Notes under the pieces: generated by a model | Database searches by the model: none | The model's input: the letters and a program-made list of their open reading frames with translations, nothing else | What the model was told of the DNA's origin: nothing | Translations under genes and position numbers: made by a program | Assembly: GCA_029550985.1 (NCBI GenBank) | Contig: JAKPGH010000320.1 | Coordinates: 1 to 17,599, forward strand | DNA: 17,599 nucleotides | Source: Bacillota bacterium | Lineage (GTDB): Bacteria > Bacillota > Clostridia > Oscillospirales > Ruminococcaceae | Direction of reading: 5' to 3' | In this document: in pieces, positions 1 to 7,038 of the stretch | Numbering within the stretch: position 1 is the first letter of the stretch | How the letters are laid out: each line of letters begins with the position of its first letter

Positions 1-2021
1 ATCACCTGTTCCTGATAGACAATGCAGCCGTAAGTCACTTTGAGGATGGGCTCCAGTTTGGGGTGCTTGTAGGTAATCAGAGCAGGGTTGTGCCGGTTTT
101 GGATGTACCGGGGGATGGAATCCATGGGGCCCGGCCGGTAAAGGGAGATGACGGCGATGAGGTCTTCCATATCTTGGGGGCCCAACTGGACCAGGACGTT
201 TTTCATTCCCTGGCTTTCAAACTGGAACACACCGTTCATCTGACCCTTGGCGAACATCTGAAAGACCGCAGGGTCGTCCAAAGGAATGGAATTGATGTCA
301 AAATCCGGGTTGGTGCGCCGGATCATCTTTTGGGCGTCGCTGATGACCGTCAGGGTGCGGAGCCCCAAAAAATCCATTTTTAAAAGCCCCAGCTCTTCCA
401 AGGTTCCCATGGGGAATTGGGTGACGATGGAAGAATCGGTCTTTTGCAGAGGAACGTATTCGTCGGCAGGCTCCCGGGTAATCACCACTCCGGCGGCATG
501 GGTGGAGGCGTGGCGGGCCATTCCCTCAATCTGCCGGGCCATATCGATCAGTTCCCGGTTTTCCGCGTTGGCCTCATACAGGGCGCGGAATTCCGGAGAA
601 ACCTCCAGCGCCTTTTGAATGGTCATGCCCAGCTCAAAGGGAATGGTTTTGGCGATGGCGTCCACCTGGGCATAGCTCATCCCCAGTGCGCGGCCCACGT
701 CTCGAATGGAGCCCCGGGCCGCCATGGTGCCGAAGGTGATAATCTGGGCCACATGCTCTTCCCCGTACTTTGCCACCACGTAATCGATGACCTCCTGCCG
801 GCGCTCGTAGCAGAAGTCGATGTCAAAGTCGGGCATGGAGATGCGCTCGGGGTTAAGGAACCGCTCGAAAAGCAACCCGTACCGGATGGGGTCGATGCCG
901 GTAATCCCCGAGCAGTAGGCGGCAAGGCTTCCCGCACCCGAACCTCTTCCAGGCCCTACGGGGATTCCTCTGCTTTTGGCGTAGTTGATAAAGTCCCAGA
1001 CGATGAGGAAGTAGTCCACATACCCCATCTTTTCAATGACGCCGAGCTCGTATTCCAACCGCTCCACCACCGCGGGGGCGGGGTTTTCCCCGTAACGCCG
1101 CTTCAATCCCTCGTAGCAGAGTTTGCGGAAAAAGGCTTTGTTTTCCTGTCCGTTGGGGGCTTTATAATAGGGCAGCTTGGTCTGGCCAAACACAAACTCC
1201 ATGTTGCACTGGTCGGCAATTTTGACGGTGTTTTCTATGGCGCCCTCATACCGCCCCAATATTCGCGCCATTTCTTCCCCGCTTTTTAAGTAGAATTCCT
1301 GAGTGGAGAATTCCAAATCGCTGCCTTCCTGCACCGTCCGGTTGGTCTGGATGCAGACCAGAACGTTTTGCATCCGGTGGTCTTCCTGGCGGATGTAGTG
1401 AACGTCGTTGGTGGCCACCAGAGGAATCCCCGTCTCTCGGGAAAGCCGCTCCAGCTGGGGCAGCACCGTTCTCTGCTCGGGAATATCGTGGTCCTGAATT
1501 TCGATGTAGTAGTTGCCCTCTCCAAAGAGGTCCCGGTACCAGAGGGCGGTTTCCTTGGCCCGCTGATAATCCCCCGCCAAGATCGCCCGGGGCAACTCCC
1601 CCGAAAGGCAGGCGGACAGGCAAATGAGGCCTTCGTGGTACTGCTGCAGCAGCTCCCGGTCCACCCGCGGCTTGGAGTAAAAGCCGTCGATAAAGCCCTT
1701 GCTCACCAGCTTGATAAGGTTTTGGTACCCCTGGTTGTTTTTGCACAGCAAAATCAGGTGATAAGGGGCATTGTCGATGCGGTGCTGCTTGTCAAAACGG
1801 GAGCGGGGGGCCACATACACCTCGCAGCCAATGATGGGCTTGATGCCCTGCTTTTTGCATTCTTTGTAAAAATCCACGACGCCGTACATCACCCCATGGT
1901 CGGTGATGGCCAGCGCTTTCATCCCCTGCTCCTTGGCCCGAGCCACCAGCAGAGGAATTTTGCAGGCGCCGTCCAGCAGGCTGTATTCGGAGTGGACATG
2001 AAGATGGACAAAATCGGTCAT
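1..2021 (-). CDS. dnaE: DNA polymerase III subunit alpha (DnaE), N-terminal ~673 residues, 3' end outside window
   Basis: Catalytic subunit of a family C replicative DNA polymerase. The product opens MTDFVHLHVHSEYSLLDG, a PHP domain with HxH, then ITDHG and a later NDVHY motif, so the PHP metal ligands look intact. The palm is present: MPDFDIDFC puts the first two catalytic aspartates at about D398 and D400, and KMDFLGLRTL puts the third at about D550, matching the E. coli spacing. The visible part stops in YGCIVYQEQVM; the fingers, HhH and OB domains lie beyond the left edge. The ATG overlaps the whiA stop in an ATGA, behind a strong AAAGGAGG located inside whiA, so translation is probably coupled to whiA. 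Firmicutes normally carry PolC as well, so this is probably the DnaE partner rather than the only replicase. Confidence 0.97.
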   Translation of the reverse strand, partial: MTDFVHLHVHSEYSLLDGACKIPLLVARAKEQGMKALAITDHGVMYGVVDFYKECKKQGIKPIIGCEVYVAPRSRFDKQHRIDNAPYHLILLCKNNQGYQNLIKLVSKGFIDGFYSKPRVDRELLQQYHEGLICLSACLSGELPRAILAGDYQRAKETALWYRDLFGEGNYYIEIQDHDIPEQRTVLPQLERLSRETGIPLVATNDVHYIRQEDHRMQNVLVCIQTNRTVQEGSDLEFSTQEFYLKSGEEMARILGRYEGAIENTVKIADQCNMEFVFGQTKLPYYKAPNGQENKAFFRKLCYEGLKRRYGENPAPAVVERLEYELGVIEKMGYVDYFLIVWDFINYAKSRGIPVGPGRGSGAGSLAAYCSGITGIDPIRYGLLFERFLNPERISMPDFDIDFCYERRQEVIDYVVAKYGEEHVAQIITFGTMAARGSIRDVGRALGMSYAQVDAIAKTIPFELGMTIQKALEVSPEFRALYEANAENRELIDMARQIEGMARHASTHAAGVVITREPADEYVPLQKTDSSIVTQFPMGTLEELGLLKMDFLGLRTLTVISDAQKMIRRTNPDFDINSIPLDDPAVFQMFAKGQMNGVFQFESQGMKNVLVQLGPQDMEDLIAVISLYRPGPMDSIPRYIQNRHNPALITYKHPKLEPILKVTYGCIVYQEQV

Positions 2022-2938
2022 GCCCCGCCCTCCTTTTGCTCTTCCCGAATGGACTGGGCGATTTTGGTTAGAGCGGCCAGACGGTGGTGAACCCCGGAAC
2101 GGGAAATGGGGGTGGGAAAAGCCCCCGCCAGCTCCCGCAGGGAAAGCTCGGGATACTCCAACCGAATCAGGGCGGCTTCCCGGAGCTGTTCCGGTAGGGA
2201 TTCCAGCCCTTTGGTGTCAAGAATCAGCTGGATGTCCGCCACCTGAGAAGAAGCCGCCTTGACGGTTTTATCAATGTTAGCCGTCTCGCAGTTGGTGCGG
2301 CGCATGGCGTTGTTCCGCACGTCCTTAATGATTTCAATTTCGATCATGGCAAGGCTGGCCCGGCTGGCGCCCATAAAGGTGAGCAAGTCTTCAATTTGCA
2401 GGCATTCCTTGGAGTAGACTACCCAGGAATTGCGGCGCCTGGTCAGGCCCACACCGGCAATGTGGGAGTTGAGCAGTTCCAGCAGCTCCTCCGCCAAAGG
2501 CTGCTCCCGGACAATGAATTCTAGGTGATAGCTTTTTTCCGGGTTAATCATATTGCCGCAGACCAGAAAAGCGCCGCTGAGCATGGCCGCCCGCTCTTCC
2601 GGAGTGGGAAAGCGCTCGGATAGCGACACCTCCAGCCCCCCCTTCAGCCGGGTCAGGAGGGCTTTTCGATCTTCTGCCCGAGGCAGGCTGACACTGAAAA
2701 TCTTTTTCCCGCCTAAGGACAATTCCTTTTCCACGATTTCGGCATTGCGCGGGACCAGGCGGCGCAAGGTGTTGCGGTAGTATTCGGCCACTTCGATGCT
2801 TTCGCTGCGCAGACTCACCTCGTCGGGAGAAAACGAGCGGGCAAAAGCAAACAGCCCGAAGGCTTGGGCCAGTCGAAGGGCCTTGGCTTTGGGCCGAGCC
2901 TGCATCAGTTCCAATTTCACATCCTGAGCAAAGGACAT
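2018..2938 (-). CDS. whiA: DNA-binding protein WhiA
   Basis: WhiA is a conserved Gram-positive DNA-binding protein, a sporulation regulator in Streptomyces and linked to division and chromosome segregation in Bacillus. The protein (about 306 residues) has the LAGLIDADG-like N-terminal half (GAFLVCGNMINPEKSYHLEF, VVYSKE, FMGASRA). It also has the family signature KDVRNNAMRRTNCETANIDK, and a C-terminal helix-turn-helix (SLRELAGAF...ISRSGVHHRL). I chose the ATG at 2938 (MSFAQDVKLE), which has AGGTG just upstream. A GTG at 2947 would add three residues but lies on that Shine-Dalgarno sequence. dnaE follows with a four-base overlap. A terminator separates whiA from rapZ, so it should have its own promoter, but I could not find a convincing one between 2939 and 3020. 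Confidence 0.95.
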   Translation of the reverse strand: MSFAQDVKLELMQARPKAKALRLAQAFGLFAFARSFSPDEVSLRSESIEVAEYYRNTLRRLVPRNAEIVEKELSLGGKKIFSVSLPRAEDRKALLTRLKGGLEVSLSERFPTPEERAAMLSGAFLVCGNMINPEKSYHLEFIVREQPLAEELLELLNSHIAGVGLTRRRNSWVVYSKECLQIEDLLTFMGASRASLAMIEIEIIKDVRNNAMRRTNCETANIDKTVKAASSQVADIQLILDTKGLESLPEQLREAALIRLEYPELSLRELAGAFPTPISRSGVHHRLAALTKIAQSIREEQKEGGA

Positions 2939-3020
2939 AGGATACACCTATTTCTATTTTTCTATGGTAAATGATGGAGTTCCTTAACGGTCCGGACTTG
3001 TCCATTCTGACGGAAGTCGT

Positions 3021-3047
3021 TTAAAAAGAAGCCCGTCCAGCGGGCTT
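3021..3047 (-). terminator. Rho-independent terminator after rapZ
   Basis: On the minus strand AAGCCCG, loop CTGGA, CGGGCTT form a perfect 7-bp stem followed by CTTTTTAAA. It begins 15 bases after the rapZ stop codon and ends the hprK-PHP-murB-rapZ transcript before whiA. Confidence 0.85.
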
Positions 3048-3062
3048 ATGAATTCTCAGTCG

Positions 3063-3935
3063 TTACGAATTGTGAAACGCTTTTTGAATATCCCGGTGGT
3101 TGGTGGTGACGGATATTCCCTGTTGGGTCAGATGAGCCGCTAAAAGCTCGCAAAACACCACCGAACGGTGATGGCCTCCGGTACAGCCGATGCCAATCAC
3201 CAGTTGGCTTTTCCCCTCCTGCACATACAGAGGGATAAGGTAGTCCACCAAGTCAAACAGCTTAGGGATCAGTCCCTGAGCCTGCTTGCTGTTCAGCACA
3301 AAATTGCGCACGGCACTGTCCAACCCGCTTTGTTCCCTCAATTCGTCCACATAATAGGGGTTGGGAAGGCATCGGACGTCAAAGAGCAGGTCGCAGTCGG
3401 TGGGGATGCCGTTTTTGAATCCGAAAGAGCAGCAGGTGACCACCATAGACTGGCGAATATCCCGCAAAAAGATATCCCGCACCTTGGCCCGAAGCTGGGA
3501 TGCGGAAAGGTGGGAGGTGTCCACCACAAAATCCGCCCGCTCCTTGGCGGCAGTCAAAAGAATCCGCTCCAACACAATGGCCTGTTCCAGGGAACCGTTG
3601 GCTTGGTCCTGCAGGGGGTGGCGGCGGCGAGTTTGTTTGTAGCGGTTGAGCAGCGTTGCGTTATCGCAGTCCAAAAAGAGGGTTTTGATGGGAAAACTCT
3701 GAGACTGCAGCTCATCCAGACATTGGGTGTATTCGGAAAACAGTTCGTGACTGCGAACGTCCACCACCAAGGCGATGCGGCTGATTTTGTCCTCCGATTG
3801 CACCGGCAGCTCGGCAAATTTGGTGATGAGTCGCGGAGGGATGTTGTCCACGCAATAATAGCCCATATCCTCCAAGGCGTTGATGGCCTGACTTTTCCCC
3901 GCTCCCGACATGCCTGTGACAATAATCAGTTCCAT
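3063..3935 (-). CDS. rapZ: RapZ / YvcJ family nucleotide-binding protein
   Basis: P-loop protein of the RapZ family. E. coli RapZ binds GlcN6P and delivers the GlmZ small RNA to RNase E; Bacillus YvcJ binds and hydrolyses nucleotides and affects competence. The sequence has a Walker A GMSGAGKS at residues 8-15, MGYYCVDNIPP at about 24-34, and the C-terminal GCTGGHHRSV at about 250-259, in the domain that binds the amino sugar in E. coli. Length (290) is normal. The ATG at 3935 follows GGGGGAGG with good spacing. It lies 52 bases after murB and is the last gene before a terminator. The Gram-positive role is less certain than the family assignment. Its usual neighbour yvcK is missing here. Confidence 0.96.
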   Translation of the reverse strand: MELIIVTGMSGAGKSQAINALEDMGYYCVDNIPPRLITKFAELPVQSEDKISRIALVVDVRSHELFSEYTQCLDELQSQSFPIKTLFLDCDNATLLNRYKQTRRRHPLQDQANGSLEQAIVLERILLTAAKERADFVVDTSHLSASQLRAKVRDIFLRDIRQSMVVTCCSFGFKNGIPTDCDLLFDVRCLPNPYYVDELREQSGLDSAVRNFVLNSKQAQGLIPKLFDLVDYLIPLYVQEGKSQLVIGIGCTGGHHRSVVFCELLAAHLTQQGISVTTNHRDIQKAFHNS

Positions 3936-3987
3936 AAAACCTCCCCCTGATGAACGAAAACCAATTTATGAACGAATAACCGATCGG

Positions 3988-4926
3988 TCACCTCACACCG
4001 TTATGCGCAAAGCCGATGAGGCGGACTTCCGGCTCCAGGCGATAGCCGGTTTTTTGCTCCACCGTTTCCTGTATCCGCCGGATAAGCTCCAGCACGTCGG
4101 CACAGGTGGCGTTTCCCACGTTGACCACAAAACCGGCGTGCTTTTCGCTCACCATGGCGTCCCCTACTCGCAGACCTTTCAAACCGCATTGGTCCACTAA
4201 AGCGGAAGCGTAGTTCCCCTTGGGACGCTTAAAGGTGCTTCCCGCACTGGGCAGTTCCAGAGGCTGCTTGCTCCGGCGGCGGCTCATGTAATCGTCCATT
4301 TGAGCACGGATTTGATTGGGGTCCCCTTTCTTCAGTCGAACGGTGGCCCCGGTGATCACCATATCGGTATCGGAATAGGCACTGTGCCGGTAGGAAAGCT
4401 GCATCTCCTCCCCGGTAAACACCCCTTCCTCCCAGCGGTCACCCCGTCGGACAAGATGGCGGGTGGAAACAAGAACATCCTTCATCTCCCCGCCGTAAGC
4501 TCCGGCGTTCATGTACACTGCGCCCCCCACGGTACCCGGAATGCCGTAGGCAAATTCCAGACCGGTAAGGCCATGCCGCTGCGCATATTCGCAAAGGGCC
4601 GACAACGTAAGGCCGCTTTGACAGGAAAGGGTCACTTCATCCTCCTGCCATACCCGGGCAAAGGCCTTGCCCAGATGAATGGCCATACCGCGAAAGCCTT
4701 CGTCGGAACACAGTATGTTGGAGCCTCTGCCCAGAACGAAGGTGGGAACCGAAAGTTCCCATGCTTTTTGCAGCGCGTCCTTGATTTGCCCTTCGTCGGT
4801 TGGGGTTACCATCAAATCCACCGCCCCGCCGATGCGGAAGGTGCAGTGTTCCTTTAATTTCACATCCCGCGCAAAGGCAACGCCCTTTTCCTCCAGAAAA
4901 GCGGCCAGAAGCTCAATCTTATCCAT
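3988..4926 (-). CDS. murB: UDP-N-acetylenolpyruvoylglucosamine reductase (MurB)
   Basis: Cytoplasmic FAD enzyme that reduces UDP-GlcNAc-enolpyruvate to UDP-MurNAc with NADPH, the second committed step of peptidoglycan synthesis. FAD-domain motifs are visible: TFRIGGAVDLMV (29-40), VLGRGSNIL (64-72), AYGIPGTVGGAVYMNAGAYGG (126-146). Catalytic elements are YRHS (179-182), the proton-donor Ser at about 230 in AGSTFKRP, and Glu at about 300 in EPEVRLIG. The form is the shorter type II. I chose the ATG at 4926 (MDKIELLAAF), preceded by GGAGG at six bases. The frame stays open upstream to 5262, but that would overlap the PHP gene and lacks family similarity. Third gene of the hprK operon. Confidence 0.96.
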   Translation of the reverse strand: MDKIELLAAFLEEKGVAFARDVKLKEHCTFRIGGAVDLMVTPTDEGQIKDALQKAWELSVPTFVLGRGSNILCSDEGFRGMAIHLGKAFARVWQEDEVTLSCQSGLTLSALCEYAQRHGLTGLEFAYGIPGTVGGAVYMNAGAYGGEMKDVLVSTRHLVRRGDRWEEGVFTGEEMQLSYRHSAYSDTDMVITGATVRLKKGDPNQIRAQMDDYMSRRRSKQPLELPSAGSTFKRPKGNYASALVDQCGLKGLRVGDAMVSEKHAGFVVNVGNATCADVLELIRRIQETVEQKTGYRLEPEVRLIGFAHNGVR

Positions 4927-4991
4927 AAAACCTCCGTCATGTACTTGTGGATTCGGCTGCCCGTTTCTTGTATAAAGGTACTCGCGGCCAT

Positions 4992-5717
4992 TCAATTTAA
5001 TTCCTGACCGCTGGTGCGGCGCAAAGTCTCTAAAAATCGGTTGTAGTCGGCGTTGAGAATGAGCTCCTCGGGAAACTTCATTTCCTCCAATGCTGTCAGA
5101 ACGGTTCCCACGTCTCCGATGGAAAGATAGTGGTGGGCATCGGAATTGACCACAATGGGAATTCCAAGCTCGGCACATTCTTCGGCCACTTTTATGCAGT
5201 TTTCCCGGGAGCCGGGCCTTGCGGAAAAAGAGCGGGCATTGATTTCCACAATCTTCCCGCATTCTTTAAAGGCTTTCAAAACCGGGCCGTGCTCAAAGGC
5301 GTAGTGGGGGTCTCCGCAGTGGCCTATCACGTGGATATAGGGGTTCTCCGCAATTTTGATCCAGCCCTTTGTGTGGGTTTTGACGTCCACGGGATCAATG
5401 CAGGGGCGATGATAGGATGCGATGACCCACTCCAGCTTTTTAACCAGCTCCATGGGGAGGTCGACCCCTCCCTCGTAATCGATGATGTTCAGTTCCGCCC
5501 CTCGAATCACCATCACCCCGTTGATGTAGCGGGGCAGGGCGACGATTTCGGAAAAGAGCAGTTGACTGGGCCCTCCCGGCATTCTGGGGGAATGCTCGGT
5601 CCAGCAGATAATTTTGTGGCCCAGTTGGGCGGCATAAGCGGTGTTCTCACTAATGGTGGAAAAAGCGTGATCGGTGGCTACCGTATGAGTGTGGCCATCG
5701 GCGATAATGGTAATCAT
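4992..5717 (-). CDS. PHP-domain phosphatase (YcdX-like)
   Basis: Stand-alone PHP metallophosphoesterase, 241 residues, a normal length for the YcdX-like group. Metal ligands are visible in order: DGHTH (D7, H9, H11), EH at 41-42, the Glu of GAELN at 75, H103, H133 and DAHH at 193-196. No signal peptide or transmembrane segment, so cytoplasmic. The substrate cannot be read from the sequence; related proteins hydrolyse phosphomonoesters, with trinuclear metal centres. It sits between hprK and murB with gaps of 44 and 65 bases, clearly in their operon. The start codon at 5717 has AAGGAAGG about 11 bases upstream, slightly long spacing. A role in HPr or sugar-phosphate metabolism is only suggested by position. 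Confidence 0.9.
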   Translation of the reverse strand: MITIIADGHTHTVATDHAFSTISENTAYAAQLGHKIICWTEHSPRMPGGPSQLLFSEIVALPRYINGVMVIRGAELNIIDYEGGVDLPMELVKKLEWVIASYHRPCIDPVDVKTHTKGWIKIAENPYIHVIGHCGDPHYAFEHGPVLKAFKECGKIVEINARSFSARPGSRENCIKVAEECAELGIPIVVNSDAHHYLSIGDVGTVLTALEEMKFPEELILNADYNRFLETLRRTSGQELN

Positions 5718-5761
5718 TTGATGGAATACCTTCCTTCAATGGCTTCTTAAAATGTCTGATA

Positions 5762-6730
5762 TCAGTCAAACGTAGACCAATCGTCGTGTAAAATGGTTTC
5801 CGGCAGATCTTCGGCAATACCCAGGCGGGTGAGGAGCTCGGCGGCTGCGTTGTAGCCCATCTCCTTCTGACGCTGGTTCATGGCCGCCACCTCGATGATG
5901 ATGGCCAGATTCCGCCCCGGTTTGACCGGAATGGTCAGCATGGGCACCTTGTTGCCCAAGATCTCGGTATATTCATTTTCAATGCCCATGCGGTCGTATA
6001 TTTTGGTGGGGTCCCACTGCTCCAACTGAATCACCATGTCGATTTGCTCGGTGATTTTAACCGCTCCAATACCGAACAGGCGCCGGACATTGATGATGCC
6101 GATGCCCCGCAACTCCATAAAGTGGCGGATGTTTTTGGGGGATGAGCCTACCAGCGTCCGGGAGGAAACCCTGCGAATCTCCACCGCATCGTCGGCAATC
6201 AGGCGGTGTCCCCGCTTGACCAGCTCCATTGCTGTTTCGCTTTTGCCGACGCCGCTGTCCCCCAGCAACAGGATGCCGGCGCCATACACTTCCACCAATA
6301 CCCCGTGGCGGGTAATCCGGGGAGCCAGCTCCACGTTGAGGGTGGATATGATAGCGGCCATCAGGCTGGAGGTTACTTCGTCGCTGCAAAGCAGGGCCGT
6401 GCCGTATTTCTCCGCCAGATTTAGCATTAACGGAGTGGGCTGGATGCTTCGGGTGATAATCAACGTCACCGGCTGTTTGGCGAAAAACGCTTCCAGGCAT
6501 TCCTGCCGCCTGCTTTCGTCCAAACGTTCCAAGTAAGCCGTTTCGGTTTTTCCCATAATCTGAATGCGCTGGTTGTCAAAATAATCCAAAAAGCCTGCCA
6601 GCTCCAGACCGGGGCGGCTTACTTCGGCGGTGGTAATAATGATTTCGTCTGCGTCTCGAGGAAGATACGCCGGCGTTAGGTGATGAGTGCGAATGATTTT
6701 GGAAAGCTTCACTGAAAATTGTGTGCTCAA
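5762..6730 (-). CDS. hprK: HPr kinase/phosphorylase
   Basis: Bifunctional enzyme that phosphorylates HPr on Ser46 with ATP or PPi and removes the phosphate by phosphorolysis; it drives CcpA-dependent catabolite repression in Firmicutes. The N-terminal domain spans roughly residues 1-130. The C-terminal kinase domain has the RHG histidine (H142), Walker A GDSGVGKSE at 157-165, the family signature ELRGIGIINVRRLFG at 207-221 and the IPVKPGRN loop at 267-274. Length (322) is normal. The start is a TTG (MSTQFSVKLSK) with GGAGG nine bases upstream; I see no in-frame ATG near enough to replace it. First gene of the operon, behind a strong promoter, divergent from the glycosyltransferase. HPr itself is not in the window. 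Confidence 0.96.
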   Translation of the reverse strand: MSTQFSVKLSKIIRTHHLTPAYLPRDADEIIITTAEVSRPGLELAGFLDYFDNQRIQIMGKTETAYLERLDESRRQECLEAFFAKQPVTLIITRSIQPTPLMLNLAEKYGTALLCSDEVTSSLMAAIISTLNVELAPRITRHGVLVEVYGAGILLLGDSGVGKSETAMELVKRGHRLIADDAVEIRRVSSRTLVGSSPKNIRHFMELRGIGIINVRRLFGIGAVKITEQIDMVIQLEQWDPTKIYDRMGIENEYTEILGNKVPMLTIPVKPGRNLAIIIEVAAMNQRQKEMGYNAAAELLTRLGIAEDLPETILHDDWSTFD

Positions 6731-6760
6731 ACCTATTTTCCTCCGTCATTTGATAATCCT

Positions 6761-6789
6761 ATTATACAGGAAGGAGGTTTGCGATTCAA
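6761..6789 (-). promoter_or_regulatory. Sigma-A promoter of the hprK operon
   Basis: Minus strand: -35 TTGAAT (6784-6789), 17-base spacer, -10 TATAAT (6761-6766), about 30 bases upstream of the hprK TTG. Perfect -10 and ideal spacing. Confidence 0.75.
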
Positions 6790-6804
6790 ATGGCAAATAG
6801 GGTT

Positions 6805-6826
6805 TTCTTGCGATTCACCGCAAGAA
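6805..6826. promoter_or_regulatory. Perfect inverted repeat, candidate operator
   Basis: TTCTTGCG, six bases ATTCAC, CGCAAGAA: a perfect 8-bp dyad. It lies 15 bases upstream of the hprK -35 and 43 bases upstream of the plus-strand -35 at 6870. As it is upstream of both mapped promoters it should not be transcribed from them, so a protein-binding site is more likely than an RNA hairpin. The flanks GGCAA (6792-6796) and TTGCC (6827-6831) add outer symmetry. It does not look like a standard cre site. The regulator is unknown. Confidence 0.5.
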
Positions 6827-6869
6827 TTGCCCGTTTTGCTGCAAACCGAATCCTCTCTCAGTCCAATGA

Positions 6870-6897
6870 TTGACAAAGCAGCAAAATTCTATATCAT
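6870..6897 (+). promoter_or_regulatory. Sigma-A promoter P1 of the glycosyltransferase gene
   Basis: Consensus -35 TTGACA (6870-6875), 16-base spacer, -10 TATCAT (6892-6897). It would give a leader of about 135 bases before the ATG at 7039. A short dyad GTGTG...CACAC (6902-6919) lies at the expected start point. Confidence 0.6.
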
Positions 6898-6947
6898 TAT
6901 AGTGTGCGAAAAAACACACCGCATCGAATCAACCACTTTCTTGACTT

Positions 6948-6978
6948 TTGACCGCCGGTGTGGTAAGTTTTGTATGAT
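6948..6978 (+). promoter_or_regulatory. Possible second promoter P2 of the glycosyltransferase gene
   Basis: -35 TTGACC (6948-6953) and -10 TATGAT (6973-6978) with a long 19-base spacer; a second overlapping TATGAT follows at 6978-6983. Weaker than P1. The 308-base gap 6731-7038 otherwise holds only the hprK promoter, P1 and the dyads. Confidence 0.35.
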
Positions 6979-7038
6979 ATGATATAGTACAGTTAATACA
7001 CATAAACTTTTTAACAATACAAAGAATGGGAGCATAGC

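Noticed and set aside
417..1289. Long plus-strand open frame of 290 codons
   Set aside because: It lies wholly antisense to dnaE, has no family similarity I recognise, and is a by-product of GC-rich codon use. Other long antisense frames under rapZ, murB, the PHP gene, glmS, radA, the HAD gene and rluD were dropped for the same reason.
2939..2947. GTG start for whiA at 2947
   Set aside because: It overlaps the ribosome-binding site of the better ATG at 2938, after which the MSFAQDVKLE sequence typical of WhiA begins.
3988..5262. murB frame extended upstream to give 424 residues
   Set aside because: The extra N-terminus overlaps the PHP gene, lacks MurB similarity, and the ATG at 4926 has a perfect Shine-Dalgarno sequence.
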